Below are positions 36,327 to 46,110 of a stretch of 56,208 nucleotides of DNA, in pieces. The DNA is taken from assembly GCA_029555415.1 (NCBI GenBank), contig JAKPSI010000024.1:1-56208 (forward strand). Direction: 5' to 3'. Positions within the stretch are counted from its first letter, which is position 1. Each line of letters opens with the position of its first letter. A program made the translations under genes and the position numbers. Source of the DNA: Bacteroidota bacterium. Its GTDB lineage: Bacteria; Bacteroidota; Bacteroidia; Chitinophagales; Chitinophagaceae. The notes beneath the pieces were generated by a model. The model worked only from the letters and a program-made list of their open reading frames with translations. It was not told the DNA's origin and searched no databases.

Positions 36327-37352
36327 TTATTTAAGTTTGTCCAGAACGGTACGCTGTAATACCACCGGATCGACACTCAGATTACACCCTCTTCCAACAA
36401 GAGGCAACGGAGAATCCGGGGTGCCATTATAATAGTAAAATTTATGTTCAAGACTATCGGCAAGATGCCAATACCCGACGTTTGAAGGCCCGTTCTCTTT
36501 CTTTCTTAACTCGACAACCGAACTGCCGGGATGCATAAAAATGCAGTTCGTAAGTCCGGCACCATGAACTCCTAAGAGCACATCAGCGGATGAAAATACA
36601 GTGATCTGATCCCTGAGTGAATGATCTTCACCTACATAAACATGAAATCCATGATCCTGCAGCAGTGCGACCACTTCATGCTCATTCAGAATCTTCCGGT
36701 AAGCCGCTTTATTCCTTGAAATATATAAGCGGTTCGTGCCCGGTTCTGAACCTTTCAGTAAAGCCTGGCTTAAAGAACGCATGACCTCAGGATGCATATG
36801 GCCGCTGGGACATATCTTCTGCAGGAAAAGCAGGTCCGGAATGTGGTAAAAGTTCCCGGATTGCATCCAAACAATATCCCTGAAATCCAGCCCCAGCATT
36901 TCAAGACTCTGCAGACCGATCTTCCGGATATAAGGATCATCCGGTAACAAAAGAACAAATTCTTTTATCCTTTCCCTGATACTCCATATCCGTGGCAAGA
37001 GATCGCAGAACCAATGAAAGTGACCTGTCGACCAGAGATCAGAGACCAGCAAATACTGAACGCCTTTTTCAAGTCTGACTTTTTTGGAGAAGACGGCTTT
37101 TTTTATGAGGTGCCTGAATCTGTAGTAAGGCCGGTAAAAAGGGGCCGCCAATGAATCCTGGAATATTACCCCATTCTTATAGATCACGGAATCCGGTGAC
37201 ACCCAGACCCCGTTCAGATATTTCAAATGAGAACCTTTCGTATCGTATACACGCTCTGCTTCGAAATCAGAAAGATCATCTTCTCTGAAATTGACAGGCC
37301 ACTCATGCTCTACGTGAAATGTTGGTGTAATTAAAATATCAGGGGTTTTCAT
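36327..37352 (-). CDS. family 61 glycosyltransferase (DUF563)
   Basis: About 341 residues from the ATG at 37352 (MKTPDILITPTFHVEHEWPV); the longer frame reaching 37466 would run into the preceding GT2 gene. The segment DVLLGVHGAGLTNCIFMHPG, followed by VVELR, is the signature of GT61/DUF563 enzymes, and HWFCDLLPRIW is the other conserved part. Bacterial members are common in capsule and exopolysaccharide loci. A 61-base gap precedes it. Confidence 0.88.
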   Translation of the reverse strand: MKTPDILITPTFHVEHEWPVNFREDDLSDFEAERVYDTKGSHLKYLNGVWVSPDSVIYKNGVIFQDSLAAPFYRPYYRFRHLIKKAVFSKKVRLEKGVQYLLVSDLWSTGHFHWFCDLLPRIWSIRERIKEFVLLLPDDPYIRKIGLQSLEMLGLDFRDIVWMQSGNFYHIPDLLFLQKICPSGHMHPEVMRSLSQALLKGSEPGTNRLYISRNKAAYRKILNEHEVVALLQDHGFHVYVGEDHSLRDQITVFSSADVLLGVHGAGLTNCIFMHPGSSVVELRKKENGPSNVGYWHLADSLEHKFYYYNGTPDSPLPLVGRGCNLSVDPVVLQRTVLDKLK

Positions 37353-37413
37353 GAATTGGGACCTTTCTGAGCAACTGCATATAAATGTAAGGGACCTGTG
37401 CAGGGATAGTATC

Positions 37414-38364
37414 TTACTTCGGTTTTTTGAAAATGATCTTCTCTGTAGAAGCATTCCATCTGCCAAAACGGCCCCGCCAGCTATCTTTAACCCCCTGAAG
37501 CAATGCCCTGCTGAATTGTTTGGTGTAATTCCTTTTGGTCAGACCCATGATATTGAAAATATGCCAGAATATTTCCTTAAAGAGGTAGCTGAAGGATCGC
37601 TTGCGGATCTGAAATGGGAGCTGTTCCTTCATCCATAAAAGACGGTTCCTGGTCATCAGATAGATACCGACCAGACTTGGAGTGGATGAAGACCCCTTAT
37701 GATAGATGAAAACTTCCGGGACTACATATGAACAGTATCCTGCTTTTTCCAGCCGTTTACACCAATCAGCCTCATCAAAATATGCGAAGTAACGCGGATC
37801 GAGCAGGCCCACTTTATTCAAGATTTCTGCTGATGTGAACAAACAGCATCCGTTAGCGAATTCAGAGAGATAGGGTTCCTTTTTGCGGAGTGCTTCATAA
37901 TCACTACCGGCAGCCAGCAACTCGAATTTCGCTTGCTCCGGTATCCATTTCGCTCCAGTAAATCCGATACGCATTTCAGGCACATCGATGATCACCGGAC
38001 TAACCGCACCTACATCTTTCAGTACTGGAAAATTCCTGACCAGACCCTCGATCGTATCCGGCTGAATGGTCGTGTCATTATTCAATAACATGACATAGTC
38101 CACCCCATCTTCCAGTGCTTTCCTGATACCAACATTATTCCCTTCACAAAAGCCGAGATTTTCGGTCTGAGGCAGATCTATCACAGTTGGGAACCGCCGT
38201 TTTATTTCTTTGATCTCCTGCGGATCCTTTGAATTATTATCCACCACATAAATGGAAATGTGCGGATATCCGGATGCTAAGATAGATGGAATGCACTCCT
38301 GCGTATCTTCCTTCCCGTTCCAATTCAACAAAATGACACCAACAACAGGATTGGCAGAATTCAT
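37414..38364 (-). CDS. family 2 glycosyltransferase (rhamnosyltransferase-like)
   Basis: 316 residues. GT-A motif order: VVGVILLNWNGKEDT, IYVVDNNSKD, the metal-site DYVMLLNNDTTI, and YFDEADWCKRLEKAGY with the catalytic-base region. This is the WsaF/WbbL-like GT2 group that includes rhamnosyl- and galactofuranosyltransferases. Cytoplasmic, with a basic C terminus that could associate with the membrane. Confidence 0.9.
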   Translation of the reverse strand: MNSANPVVGVILLNWNGKEDTQECIPSILASGYPHISIYVVDNNSKDPQEIKEIKRRFPTVIDLPQTENLGFCEGNNVGIRKALEDGVDYVMLLNNDTTIQPDTIEGLVRNFPVLKDVGAVSPVIIDVPEMRIGFTGAKWIPEQAKFELLAAGSDYEALRKKEPYLSEFANGCCLFTSAEILNKVGLLDPRYFAYFDEADWCKRLEKAGYCSYVVPEVFIYHKGSSSTPSLVGIYLMTRNRLLWMKEQLPFQIRKRSFSYLFKEIFWHIFNIMGLTKRNYTKQFSRALLQGVKDSWRGRFGRWNASTEKIIFKKPK

Positions 38365-38391
38365 ATAAATAGATTCTGTTTTTATTATTGA

Positions 38392-39000
38392 TTATTCACC
38401 AGCCTGAGAGGGTGGCGCGCAAAGGGTTTCTACCTGAGCGAGTATCTTATCAATGGGCCAGTTCCACCAGGCTTCCTTTTGTAAACTGGCTATTTGAGCA
38501 TCACTGAATCTTTTGCCGATCAGTTTTGCCGGGTTACCGCCCCATATCTCATAGGGGCCGATCTTTTTAGTGACTACTGCTCCGGCTGCAACAACCGCTC
38601 CATCACCGATCTCCACTCCGGAAAGTATGATTGAACCATAACCGATCCAAACGTCATTCCCGATTACAACATCGCCTTTGGTAGCCGGATGGCCTTTGAT
38701 ATGTGAGGCTCCGGGAAATTGCTCAGTCAAAGCACTGAAAGGATAAGTGGTCTTCCAGTCAGTCCTGTGATTACCGCCAAGGAAGATAGTGACATGCTCG
38801 GCAATTGAACAGAACTTACCGATCACCAGCCTGGCGTCTTCACCCCAATGGTAAACCTTGGGAACACCATATGTATATTCTCCGATAGAGTAAGCGTTAC
38901 CGGATAATATATCACGCGTAAAATGGAAACGGTCAGGCTGTGGTTTTTCCAAAAGCCCGGCCTTCCTACCCAGTTTTATTAATAGTTGTTTGATCTTCAT
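38392..39000 (-). CDS. CatB/VatD-like hexapeptide acetyltransferase
   Basis: 202 residues starting at the ATG at 39000, which overlaps the wzt-like TGA in the classic ATGA arrangement; the in-frame start five codons upstream is less likely. Hexapeptide-repeat beta-helix with the active-site region GGNHRTDWKTTYPFSAL (catalytic His) and the C-terminal GGNPAKLIGKRF typical of xenobiotic/sugar acetyltransferases. In this setting it probably acetylates a sugar rather than an antibiotic. Confidence 0.86.
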   Translation of the reverse strand: MKIKQLLIKLGRKAGLLEKPQPDRFHFTRDILSGNAYSIGEYTYGVPKVYHWGEDARLVIGKFCSIAEHVTIFLGGNHRTDWKTTYPFSALTEQFPGASHIKGHPATKGDVVIGNDVWIGYGSIILSGVEIGDGAVVAAGAVVTKKIGPYEIWGGNPAKLIGKRFSDAQIASLQKEAWWNWPIDKILAQVETLCAPPSQAGE

Positions 39001-40238
39001 AATATCTTCTCCCACTTCCCTTTATTGATCACAACACCATAGTCAAAACCTTCCAGGTGTGCAAAACTTTCATCCGTGTCGATGATATTGAAATTACAAC
39101 ACTCTTCAATGAAATCATACTGAGTAACGGCAGGAGTGTAAAGAATGCAATTCAGTGAATAAGCCCCTTTGGAAAGAATCCTTCCATCCAGCTTTAAAGT
39201 GTAGGTCCCATTCTCAATATTGATCTCATTCGCGAATATCTTCCTCAGCAATTGGTCCTGCACGATGACGATCAGTCTTTGATCACCGGTCATCCCTTTC
39301 TCTTTACAAACCGAGAATTCAAAAATGACCGACTCACTGTGGGAAAATTCATTGACCACTGAACCCAGTTCATTCCTGACCTCGATCTTACTGATATATA
39401 GTTGCGAGGGGGGTGCTTTACGGACATACCCGCTTTCCCCCGTACGCATACTTGCCAGATAATCCATCATCACATCATCTACCCTACCCATAGATTGGAC
39501 GGATCCGTTCTTCAGATAAAGCGCTTTGGTACAAAGACTCTGGATCGCACTCATATTATGGCTGACGAAAAGGACGGTCCTGCCATCATTGGAACTTACA
39601 TCCTTCATCCTGCCAAGGCATTTTTTCTGAAATTCAGCATCACCAACTGCCAGCACTTCGTCAATGATCAGGATCTCAGGTTCAAGAAAGGCAGCAACAG
39701 CAAATGCAAGACGCACGTACATACCGCTGCTGTATCTTTTCACTGGGGTGTCAATATAACGTTCAACGCCTGCAAAATCAACTATCTCATCGAACTTACT
39801 CCGGATCTCATTTTTCGACATCCCCAAAATGGCACCATTCAGGAATATATTCTCTCTTCCTGTAAGTTCCGGATGGAAGCCAGTACCTACTTCAAGTAAA
39901 CTGGCGATCCTTCCATTGATCTTGATCTGACCGGAGCTGGGAGAAGTGACCTTGGATAGAATTTTCAGCAATGTGGACTTACCCGCCCCGTTTCTCCCAA
40001 TGATTCCCAGCACATCGCCTGCATTGACCTCAAAATTGATATTTTTCAGCGCCCAAACCCAGTCCTGCTTGCCTTTAATGGTCCTGTCATTCTGCTCACC
40101 GATCTTGGAAACCGGATCATCTTTACCCCGGACCCTCGCCCACCAGCGGTTCAGGTCATGACTGATCGTTCCTGTACCGATCTCGCCAAGCTTATATAAT
40201 TTACCTACGTCTTCTACTTTTATTATTGTACGGCTCAT
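38997..40238 (-). CDS. wzt: polysaccharide ABC exporter ATP-binding protein (Wzt-like) with carbohydrate-binding C terminus
   Basis: 413 residues. N-terminal ATPase domain with Walker A GRNGAGKST near residue 86, signature YSSGMYVRLAFA and Walker B EILIIDEVLAVGD, the last typical of the TagH/Wzt branch. From about residue 265 a beta-rich domain follows, as in Wzt proteins that read the finished glycan end before export. It pairs with the permease gene 39 bases upstream and is translationally coupled with the acetyltransferase downstream. Confidence 0.93.
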   Translation of the reverse strand: MSRTIIKVEDVGKLYKLGEIGTGTISHDLNRWWARVRGKDDPVSKIGEQNDRTIKGKQDWVWALKNINFEVNAGDVLGIIGRNGAGKSTLLKILSKVTSPSSGQIKINGRIASLLEVGTGFHPELTGRENIFLNGAILGMSKNEIRSKFDEIVDFAGVERYIDTPVKRYSSGMYVRLAFAVAAFLEPEILIIDEVLAVGDAEFQKKCLGRMKDVSSNDGRTVLFVSHNMSAIQSLCTKALYLKNGSVQSMGRVDDVMMDYLASMRTGESGYVRKAPPSQLYISKIEVRNELGSVVNEFSHSESVIFEFSVCKEKGMTGDQRLIVIVQDQLLRKIFANEINIENGTYTLKLDGRILSKGAYSLNCILYTPAVTQYDFIEECCNFNIIDTDESFAHLEGFDYGVVINKGKWEKIL

Positions 40239-40277
40239 GCAATTTTTTTGGAGAATACGATCATTAATTCCTGTTTA

Positions 40278-41141
40278 TCATACAACATCAGTAAAGCTTT
40301 TCTCAACCCGGTTGAAGACAAGCGTACCTGCCAACAAGATCAGTACCGTTACCCCGGCGCTGATACCAAGCGAGTACCAACTGAACATACCGGAGCCCAG
40401 ATAGGCATACCGGAAAGCTTCAACGATTGCACTCATGGGATTTGCCTGAATGACCCATTGAAAAGGGCCTTTGACACTACTCAACGGGTATATTACCGGA
40501 GTGGCGAACATCAGTAATTGTATCCCGAATGTCAATAAAAAAATAAGGTCTCTGTATTTTGTCGTCAATGCACTGATGACCATTCCTAAACCCAAAGCAA
40601 GCAGCCCCATCAGGAAAACAAGCACCGGTGTTAGCAGGATGTACAGATTGGGGTGTACATTATTTTTTCCGAACAGGTACCATATCAAAACAAGCAGGAA
40701 AAGCATGAACTGAATAACGAATCTTACAAGATTGGACAACACGATCGAGAAAGGCATACTCAACCTGGGAAAATAGACTTTCCCGAAGATCTGTGCATTA
40801 TCCTTGAAAACAGTGGCTGTTTTATTGAGTGTTTCAGAAAAATAATTCCATATCGTGACTCCTGCCAGATAAAACAGGATCATGGGAAGGCCATCGGTGC
40901 TGAGCTTAGCCAGCCGTCCGAAGATCAGAATATATGTAAGTGAAGTAAGTAAGGGCTGGATAAAGAACCAGGCGGGGCCCAGGATTGTTTGTTTATAGTT
41001 CGCAACGAAATCCCTCCTTACGAACATCAGGACGAGGTCCCTGTATCGCCATAATTCTTTGAGCCGAAGATCAAGCAGATTCTTCCTGGGCTGGATGATC
41101 TCTGTCCAGCTTTCACTTAGACCCTCTTTCAATTCAGTCAT
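40278..41141 (-). CDS. wzm: polysaccharide ABC exporter permease (Wzm-like)
   Basis: 287 residues, six membrane helices with the ABC2 pattern. The cytoplasmic N-terminal part ends in RDFVANYKQTILGPAWFFIQP, a coupling-helix segment diagnostic of Wzm/TagG permeases; IYPLSSVKGPFQWVIQANPM marks the last periplasmic loop. It forms the export channel for the undecaprenyl-linked glycan with Wzt. Transport by this route usually does not require a separate flippase, and no Wzx gene is seen. Confidence 0.93.
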   Translation of the reverse strand: MTELKEGLSESWTEIIQPRKNLLDLRLKELWRYRDLVLMFVRRDFVANYKQTILGPAWFFIQPLLTSLTYILIFGRLAKLSTDGLPMILFYLAGVTIWNYFSETLNKTATVFKDNAQIFGKVYFPRLSMPFSIVLSNLVRFVIQFMLFLLVLIWYLFGKNNVHPNLYILLTPVLVFLMGLLALGLGMVISALTTKYRDLIFLLTFGIQLLMFATPVIYPLSSVKGPFQWVIQANPMSAIVEAFRYAYLGSGMFSWYSLGISAGVTVLILLAGTLVFNRVEKSFTDVV

Positions 41142-41228
41142 GAGATTTTTTTGTGTTATTGCGCCTTAATGACAGGCCATTGAGTCCAGAATTGCAGTTT
41201 CGTAACCTGCAAAATGAGCCGGGCAGAA

Positions 41229-41990
41229 TTAAAAATTATAGCACAAAGCCCTGATATTGTAGTCAGGGATAAAACTGGGTATGCCTGCCTTATGCATCCA
41301 TTTTTCAATCGGATTGGAAGTCAGGAATTCTCCATGTCTGGAATACAAGCCATACACAAATTTATAATTCGATGGCTGAGCAAGGCTTGCGAAGAAAGGA
41401 GTACCGGTAACCGGGTTCTTGACCAAAGTCAGTGTATGTGCTGTAAGTTCTTTGCGGATCTGTCCGATATCCAATACCTGACCAGTTTTATCCAGACCGA
41501 TCCAATTATGATTCGTTCCAACCGCCATCCACCCTTTCTGGGTCTTCACCTCGATCATTGCATGGGAATAGATCTTCCGCTTCAGAAAATCAAGATCCCT
41601 GGTTTCAGTATTGTCATCCCGGAAATAAACGAAAACATGCCTCACATTGAATCCATAGTACCGGTAGAGCATTTCAAGCAATAAGGCACGATCGAAACAA
41701 AACCTCTTTCGGTTCTCATAATAGTATCTGATATTGCCGGCGTTGGAGAAAGAGACCTGCTCATGCTGAATGTCCTTAATTACTGAATCCTGCACCATAG
41801 AAATAAAGCGGATCTCACTATCGAAGTCGCGGTGACAGGAGTCGCAGGCTGCAGTCATCTTCCACTCCCGTATGAAGGCCTCAATATAAACCTCATCCTG
41901 TTTCGACATGACAGGAGAAGCATTAAAAGTAAAAAACAGAAGGATCAGCAACAGGAAAAGCATGATGCTTATACGGAGCAATTTCTTCAT
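41229..41990 (-). CDS. exported transglutaminase-like protein of unknown role
   Basis: 253 residues with an N-terminal signal or anchor (KKLLRISIMLFLLLILLFF). C98 in RFCFDRALLLEMLYRYYGF and H143 in SHAMIEV, with N160 or D167 further on, fit a transglutaminase-like (papain-fold) Cys/His core. It also has a C49-x2-C52-H53 motif, the pattern of a haem c site, in the same mature domain. Whether either site is functional cannot be told. It lies between wzm and rmlA, so it belongs to the polysaccharide operon and may act in the periplasm on the exported glycan or envelope. Confidence 0.65.
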   Translation of the reverse strand: MKKLLRISIMLFLLLILLFFTFNASPVMSKQDEVYIEAFIREWKMTAACDSCHRDFDSEIRFISMVQDSVIKDIQHEQVSFSNAGNIRYYYENRKRFCFDRALLLEMLYRYYGFNVRHVFVYFRDDNTETRDLDFLKRKIYSHAMIEVKTQKGWMAVGTNHNWIGLDKTGQVLDIGQIRKELTAHTLTLVKNPVTGTPFFASLAQPSNYKFVYGLYSRHGEFLTSNPIEKWMHKAGIPSFIPDYNIRALCYNF

Positions 41991-42045
41991 GGTTTTTATT
42001 AGGTTGGAGATAATATGGCGAAAAATAAGGAATTAAATCCCTATT

Positions 42046-42921
42046 TCATAGTACTTGCTTCCCGGAAATGAGTTTATTAAGGTATTCCCCATAGCCGCTC
42101 TTGGCAAATTGCATGGCCAAATGCCCCAGCTGGTCTTTACCTATAAAACCTTTCCTGTATGCAACTTCCTCAATGCACCCGATCTTGGTGCCTTGTCGCT
42201 TCTCGATCACCCTTACGAATTCACTGGCGTCACTCAGTGAATCGAATGTCCCCGTATCCAGCCATGCGGTTCCACGCTCGAGCACAGCTACTTTCAGTTT
42301 CCCTTCCTGCAGATATACCCTGTTCACATCTGTTATTTCGTATTCGCCTCTTGCGGAAGGTTGTAATTCAGCCGCAATGCGGACCACTTCATTATCGTAG
42401 AAATAAAGTCCGGGCACTGCGAAGTTCGATTTGGGCATTGCCGGCTTCTCCTCGATCGAGATCGCGTTCATTTTTCCATCGAACTCAACTACCCCATATC
42501 GTTCCGGATCACTTACCTGATACGCAAATACGTATCCGCCTGAGATATCTGCCAGGCTCTCCAGCTGAGTGCCCAGACCAACCCCATAAAAAATGTTATC
42601 GCCTAAAACCATGGCCACTTTATCCTTTCCGATAAAATCCTTTCCGATCACGAATGCCTGTGCCAGGCCATTTGGAACTTCCTGTATAGCGTATTCAAAA
42701 CGGCAACCCACCTGACTGCCATCCCCCAATAACCGGAGGAACTGAGCATGGTCCTCAGGTGTGGTGATGATGAGGATCTCCCTGATGCCGGCCATCATGA
42801 GCGTTGACAAAGGGTAATAGATCATCGGCTTGTCATAGATCGGCATCAGTTGTTTGGAAATGGCTTTCGTTATCGGATAAAGCCTGGTGCCGGAGCCGCC
42901 TGCAAGTATGATCCCTTTCAT
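42046..42921 (-). CDS. rmlA: glucose-1-phosphate thymidylyltransferase RmlA
   Basis: 291 residues, the usual size. Nucleotidyl-transferase signature [20 protein letters not shown] at the N terminus, [14 protein letters not shown]-like substrate loop and the long GxE...EEKPAMPKS segment are all present. It makes dTDP-glucose from glucose-1-phosphate and dTTP. RmlB follows one gene upstream in transcription order; RmlC and RmlD are not in the window. Confidence 0.94.
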   Translation of the reverse strand: MKGIILAGGSGTRLYPITKAISKQLMPIYDKPMIYYPLSTLMMAGIREILIITTPEDHAQFLRLLGDGSQVGCRFEYAIQEVPNGLAQAFVIGKDFIGKDKVAMVLGDNIFYGVGLGTQLESLADISGGYVFAYQVSDPERYGVVEFDGKMNAISIEEKPAMPKSNFAVPGLYFYDNEVVRIAAELQPSARGEYEITDVNRVYLQEGKLKVAVLERGTAWLDTGTFDSLSDASEFVRVIEKRQGTKIGCIEEVAYRKGFIGKDQLGHLAMQFAKSGYGEYLNKLISGKQVL

Positions 42922-42943
42922 AATCTTCGGTTTTAAAAAGGAG

Positions 42944-44056
42944 TTACCCTTTTTGATTAGTGTGACCCGGTCTCATTTTGAGAAAGACCGACTCGAAATA
43001 TTTATAAGACAGCCATGCCAATCCAAAAGCGAAAGTATAACTGCAGATCAGGAGAGGAAGCTGATGATATTTCACGGAAAAATCCCAGATCCCGATTTGC
43101 CGGAAAGCCCCCGCAATTATAGGGATAAGGGGCCAGTGATACATGTATAATCCATAAGATATCTTCCCGGTCGTATCAAAGAACCTGTTCTCTGGCATGA
43201 AAATATTCCTGGTGTTCGTAGTAACATTGACCACAATGATCGCGTAAAAGAATGCGGTCACTTCGAAGTGGATGTAGGGTATCTTATAATTGAACAGAAT
43301 GGTCCCTGCAAGCACCATCCATGAAAGTATCTGAACCCATTTAAGATAGAGGAAGCGCAATATTGAATGGTCATGATGTATGAGCCAGGCGGCGATCACG
43401 CCCATGGAAATAGAGCCGAACTTCGAAATACTCAGCAATTCGAGCAGATTGGTCAGAAACGGATCCGGATGAAGACGGAACAGGATCACCACTAGCGCCC
43501 GTCCTCCGATGATCCCAAGGATCACTGCTATAGGGAAATACAGTTTCCTTTTGTCCTTTAGGAATTTGAAGAACGGAGGCCAGAAAATATAAAACTGTTC
43601 TTCGATTGATAATGACCAGTAATGGGGAAGGACTGAAATATTATACCCCGGATAAACGAAGGCGAAATTCATGATGAAAAAACACAGGAGAAAAAGACCT
43701 TTCCCGTTAATGGACGGATAATTCGTGTACAGACCCGTATAATGGTCCGCGATCAGCACCAGGATCAGGATACCGAAATACAGCGGCCAGATACGGAGTA
43801 TCCTTTTAAAATAAAAATTCCGGAGACTCACGGTTCCGGTCTTTTTTTGTTCCACGAACATAACATGCGTAATGATGAAACCACTTATGACGAAGAACAG
43901 GTTCACCATATTGATCCCCAGCAGATCATGATTTTTAAAAAAGGTTGCCACTGAGGTATCCCCAAAATCACCGGCGATCTGATACACATGTCCGAAAAGG
44001 ACAAAACTGGCAGCTATTGCCCGAAGGCCGTTCAGTCCTGGAAGTTTGTCACGCAT
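42944..44056 (-). CDS. acyltransferase 3 family membrane protein, copy 2
   Basis: 370 residues with about ten membrane helices. [20 protein letters not shown] and [19 protein letters not shown] carry the Arg/His and Ser/Gly active-site features of the OafA/NodX family. [16 protein letters not shown] is a further family mark. It lies between rmlB and rmlA, with a 5-base gap after rmlB. Not closely related in sequence to the copy at 32422-33567, so a different acceptor is likely. Confidence 0.9.
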   Translation of the reverse strand: MRDKLPGLNGLRAIAASFVLFGHVYQIAGDFGDTSVATFFKNHDLLGINMVNLFFVISGFIITHVMFVEQKKTGTVSLRNFYFKRILRIWPLYFGILILVLIADHYTGLYTNYPSINGKGLFLLCFFIMNFAFVYPGYNISVLPHYWSLSIEEQFYIFWPPFFKFLKDKRKLYFPIAVILGIIGGRALVVILFRLHPDPFLTNLLELLSISKFGSISMGVIAAWLIHHDHSILRFLYLKWVQILSWMVLAGTILFNYKIPYIHFEVTAFFYAIIVVNVTTNTRNIFMPENRFFDTTGKISYGLYMYHWPLIPIIAGAFRQIGIWDFSVKYHQLPLLICSYTFAFGLAWLSYKYFESVFLKMRPGHTNQKG

Positions 44057-44061
44057 CGTTA

Positions 44062-45117
44062 TTATCTGCCCTTGTATTGTTTTTCGTAATAGCTGTTATA
44101 TTCACCCGAAGTAACATGACTGAGCCATTCTGTATTTGCCAGATACCAGTCGATGGTCTGGGATAATCCTTCTTCAAAAGTGACCGAAGGACTCCAACCG
44201 AGTTCCTTGTTGATCTTGGTCGCATCAATGGCATAGCGTCTGTCATGCCCAGGACGATCCTTTACATAAGTGATCAGTTCGTCAGCTGAGGATGTTGTTC
44301 TGCCGGTTTTTTCATCGACCAGTCCACATAACAACTTCACGATATCGATATTCCTCCATTCATTGAAGCCACCGATATTATAGGTCTGACCAGTAAGTCC
44401 TTCATGGAATATCTTATCGATCGCCAGAGCATGGTCCTTCACAAAAAGCCAGTCACGGGTATATAAACCATCACCATAAACGGGAAGCGGCTTCCTTTGA
44501 ATGACATTATTAATGAAGAGAGGGATCAGCTTTTCCGGGAACTGATTGGGGCCGTAATTATTGGAACAATTGGAAACGACCGTAGGCAATCCATAAGTAT
44601 CATGGTATGCCCTGACAAAATGGTCACTGGAGGCTTTGGAGGCGCTATAAGGAGAATGCGGATCATAAGGCGTGGTCTCCGTAAAAAAACCGGTTTCACC
44701 CAGCGAACCGAACACCTCATCGGTTGAAACATGATAAAAGCGTTTGCCTTCAAAATTTCCTGCCCATTTTTTCTTTGCAGCATTGAGCAGATTGACCGTT
44801 CCGATCACATTGGTAAACACAAAATCCATCGGAGAAAGGATCGAACGGTCCACATGACTTTCAGCCGCCAGATGGATCACACCCTCCGGCTGATATTGGT
44901 CGAAAAGCGCATCCAGTGCTTCAACATCCAGGATATTCACACGCTCCAGAAAATAATTGGGTGAAGATTCAACATCACTCAGATTTTCAAGATTGCCTGC
45001 ATAGGTCAGTGCATCCAGATTAACGATCCTGTATTCAGGATACTTCCCGATCAGTAGCCTGATCAGATGTGAGCCAATGAATCCTGCTCCACCCGTAACG
45101 AAAATTGTTTTTTTCAT
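44062..45117 (-). CDS. rmlB: dTDP-glucose 4,6-dehydratase RmlB
   Basis: 351 residues, extended SDR. NAD motif GGAGFIGSHL, catalytic STDEVFG (Thr-Asp-Glu) and Y-S-A-S-K are all intact. It converts dTDP-glucose to dTDP-4-keto-6-deoxyglucose. With RmlC/RmlD missing, the 4-keto intermediate may feed amino- or deoxysugars other than rhamnose, or the remaining genes are elsewhere. Follows the WbpP-like epimerase gene after 24 bases. Confidence 0.95.
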   Translation of the reverse strand: MKKTIFVTGGAGFIGSHLIRLLIGKYPEYRIVNLDALTYAGNLENLSDVESSPNYFLERVNILDVEALDALFDQYQPEGVIHLAAESHVDRSILSPMDFVFTNVIGTVNLLNAAKKKWAGNFEGKRFYHVSTDEVFGSLGETGFFTETTPYDPHSPYSASKASSDHFVRAYHDTYGLPTVVSNCSNNYGPNQFPEKLIPLFINNVIQRKPLPVYGDGLYTRDWLFVKDHALAIDKIFHEGLTGQTYNIGGFNEWRNIDIVKLLCGLVDEKTGRTTSSADELITYVKDRPGHDRRYAIDATKINKELGWSPSVTFEEGLSQTIDWYLANTEWLSHVTSGEYNSYYEKQYKGR

Positions 45118-45141
45118 ATTCTTTTTTAAGAAGCCAACTGC

Positions 45142-46095
45142 TCAGGCATTATGGTGATGATACCATTGAAAGGCACGCGCGAGGCCTTCCTTTGCCATGA
45201 CCACGGGCGAATATTCCAGCAACGCTTTGGCCCTGGAAATATCTGCAAGGCTGTGTAACACGTCGCCTTGTCTGGCCGGACCAAATACAGGCTGAAGAGA
45301 TGAGCCTGCTTCTGCTCTCAGTATCTCAAAAAGCTGTACCAGTGAAAGCTGTTCGCCGCAAGCGATATTGTACACCTGATTGACCGCTGAATCATTGTCA
45401 GTGAATAACGAGAGCACATTTGCATGTACCGCATTATCCACGAATGTGAAATCACGGCTGTTCTCGCCGGTGCCGTTGATCACAGGGGCTTTATTCTCCA
45501 GTAACGCTTTCACGAATAATGGTATTACCGCGGCATACGCCCCGTTAGGGTCCTGCCGCGGGCCAAAGATGTTGAAATAACGAAGCCCGATGAACTGCAT
45601 ACCATACAGGTCGGCAAAGACGCGGGCATACAATTCATTCACATATTTCGTAATGGCATAAGGCGATAAAGGACGGCCGATCTTATCCTCCACTTTGGGC
45701 AGTCCCGGATGATCACCGTAAGTGGAAGAACTCGCCGCATATACGACCCTTTTTACACCACACTCCCTGGCAGCATTGAAAATATTCAGGGTGCCGGTAA
45801 TATTGACCTGATTGGTCGTCAGCGGATCGGCGATGGAACGGGGAACAGAACCCAGCGCGGCCTGATGCGACACCAGATCGATCCCTTTCATCGCTTCCAG
45901 GCATTTATCATAATCCCTGATATCCCCTTCTATGAATGAGAATTTGGGATCTGAATAAAATGAACTGATATTACCGGCATGCCCGGTAGCGAAATTATCC
46001 AGTACCCTGACGACGGTTACCCGTTCATCTTTCAAAAGATTTTCCGCAAGATTGGAGCCAATGAAGCCGGCTCCGCCTGTGATCAGTATTTTCAT
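45142..46095 (-). CDS. UDP-sugar 4-epimerase, WbpP/GalE-like SDR
   Basis: 317 residues. NAD motif GGAGFIGSNLAENLL, YAASSSTYGD and the catalytic Y-A-I-T-K with KYVNELYA. LRYFNIFGPRQDPNG is typical of the WbpP/WbgU group of UDP-GlcNAc(A) 4-epimerases. It supplies UDP-GalNAc or the uronic-acid form. Located 15 bases after the Wzc kinase gene ends, before rmlB. Confidence 0.88.
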   Translation of the reverse strand: MKILITGGAGFIGSNLAENLLKDERVTVVRVLDNFATGHAGNISSFYSDPKFSFIEGDIRDYDKCLEAMKGIDLVSHQAALGSVPRSIADPLTTNQVNITGTLNIFNAARECGVKRVVYAASSSTYGDHPGLPKVEDKIGRPLSPYAITKYVNELYARVFADLYGMQFIGLRYFNIFGPRQDPNGAYAAVIPLFVKALLENKAPVINGTGENSRDFTFVDNAVHANVLSLFTDNDSAVNQVYNIACGEQLSLVQLFEILRAEAGSSLQPVFGPARQGDVLHSLADISRAKALLEYSPVVMAKEGLARAFQWYHHHNA

Positions 46096-46110
46096 GAAGT
46101 ACGCAATGCG

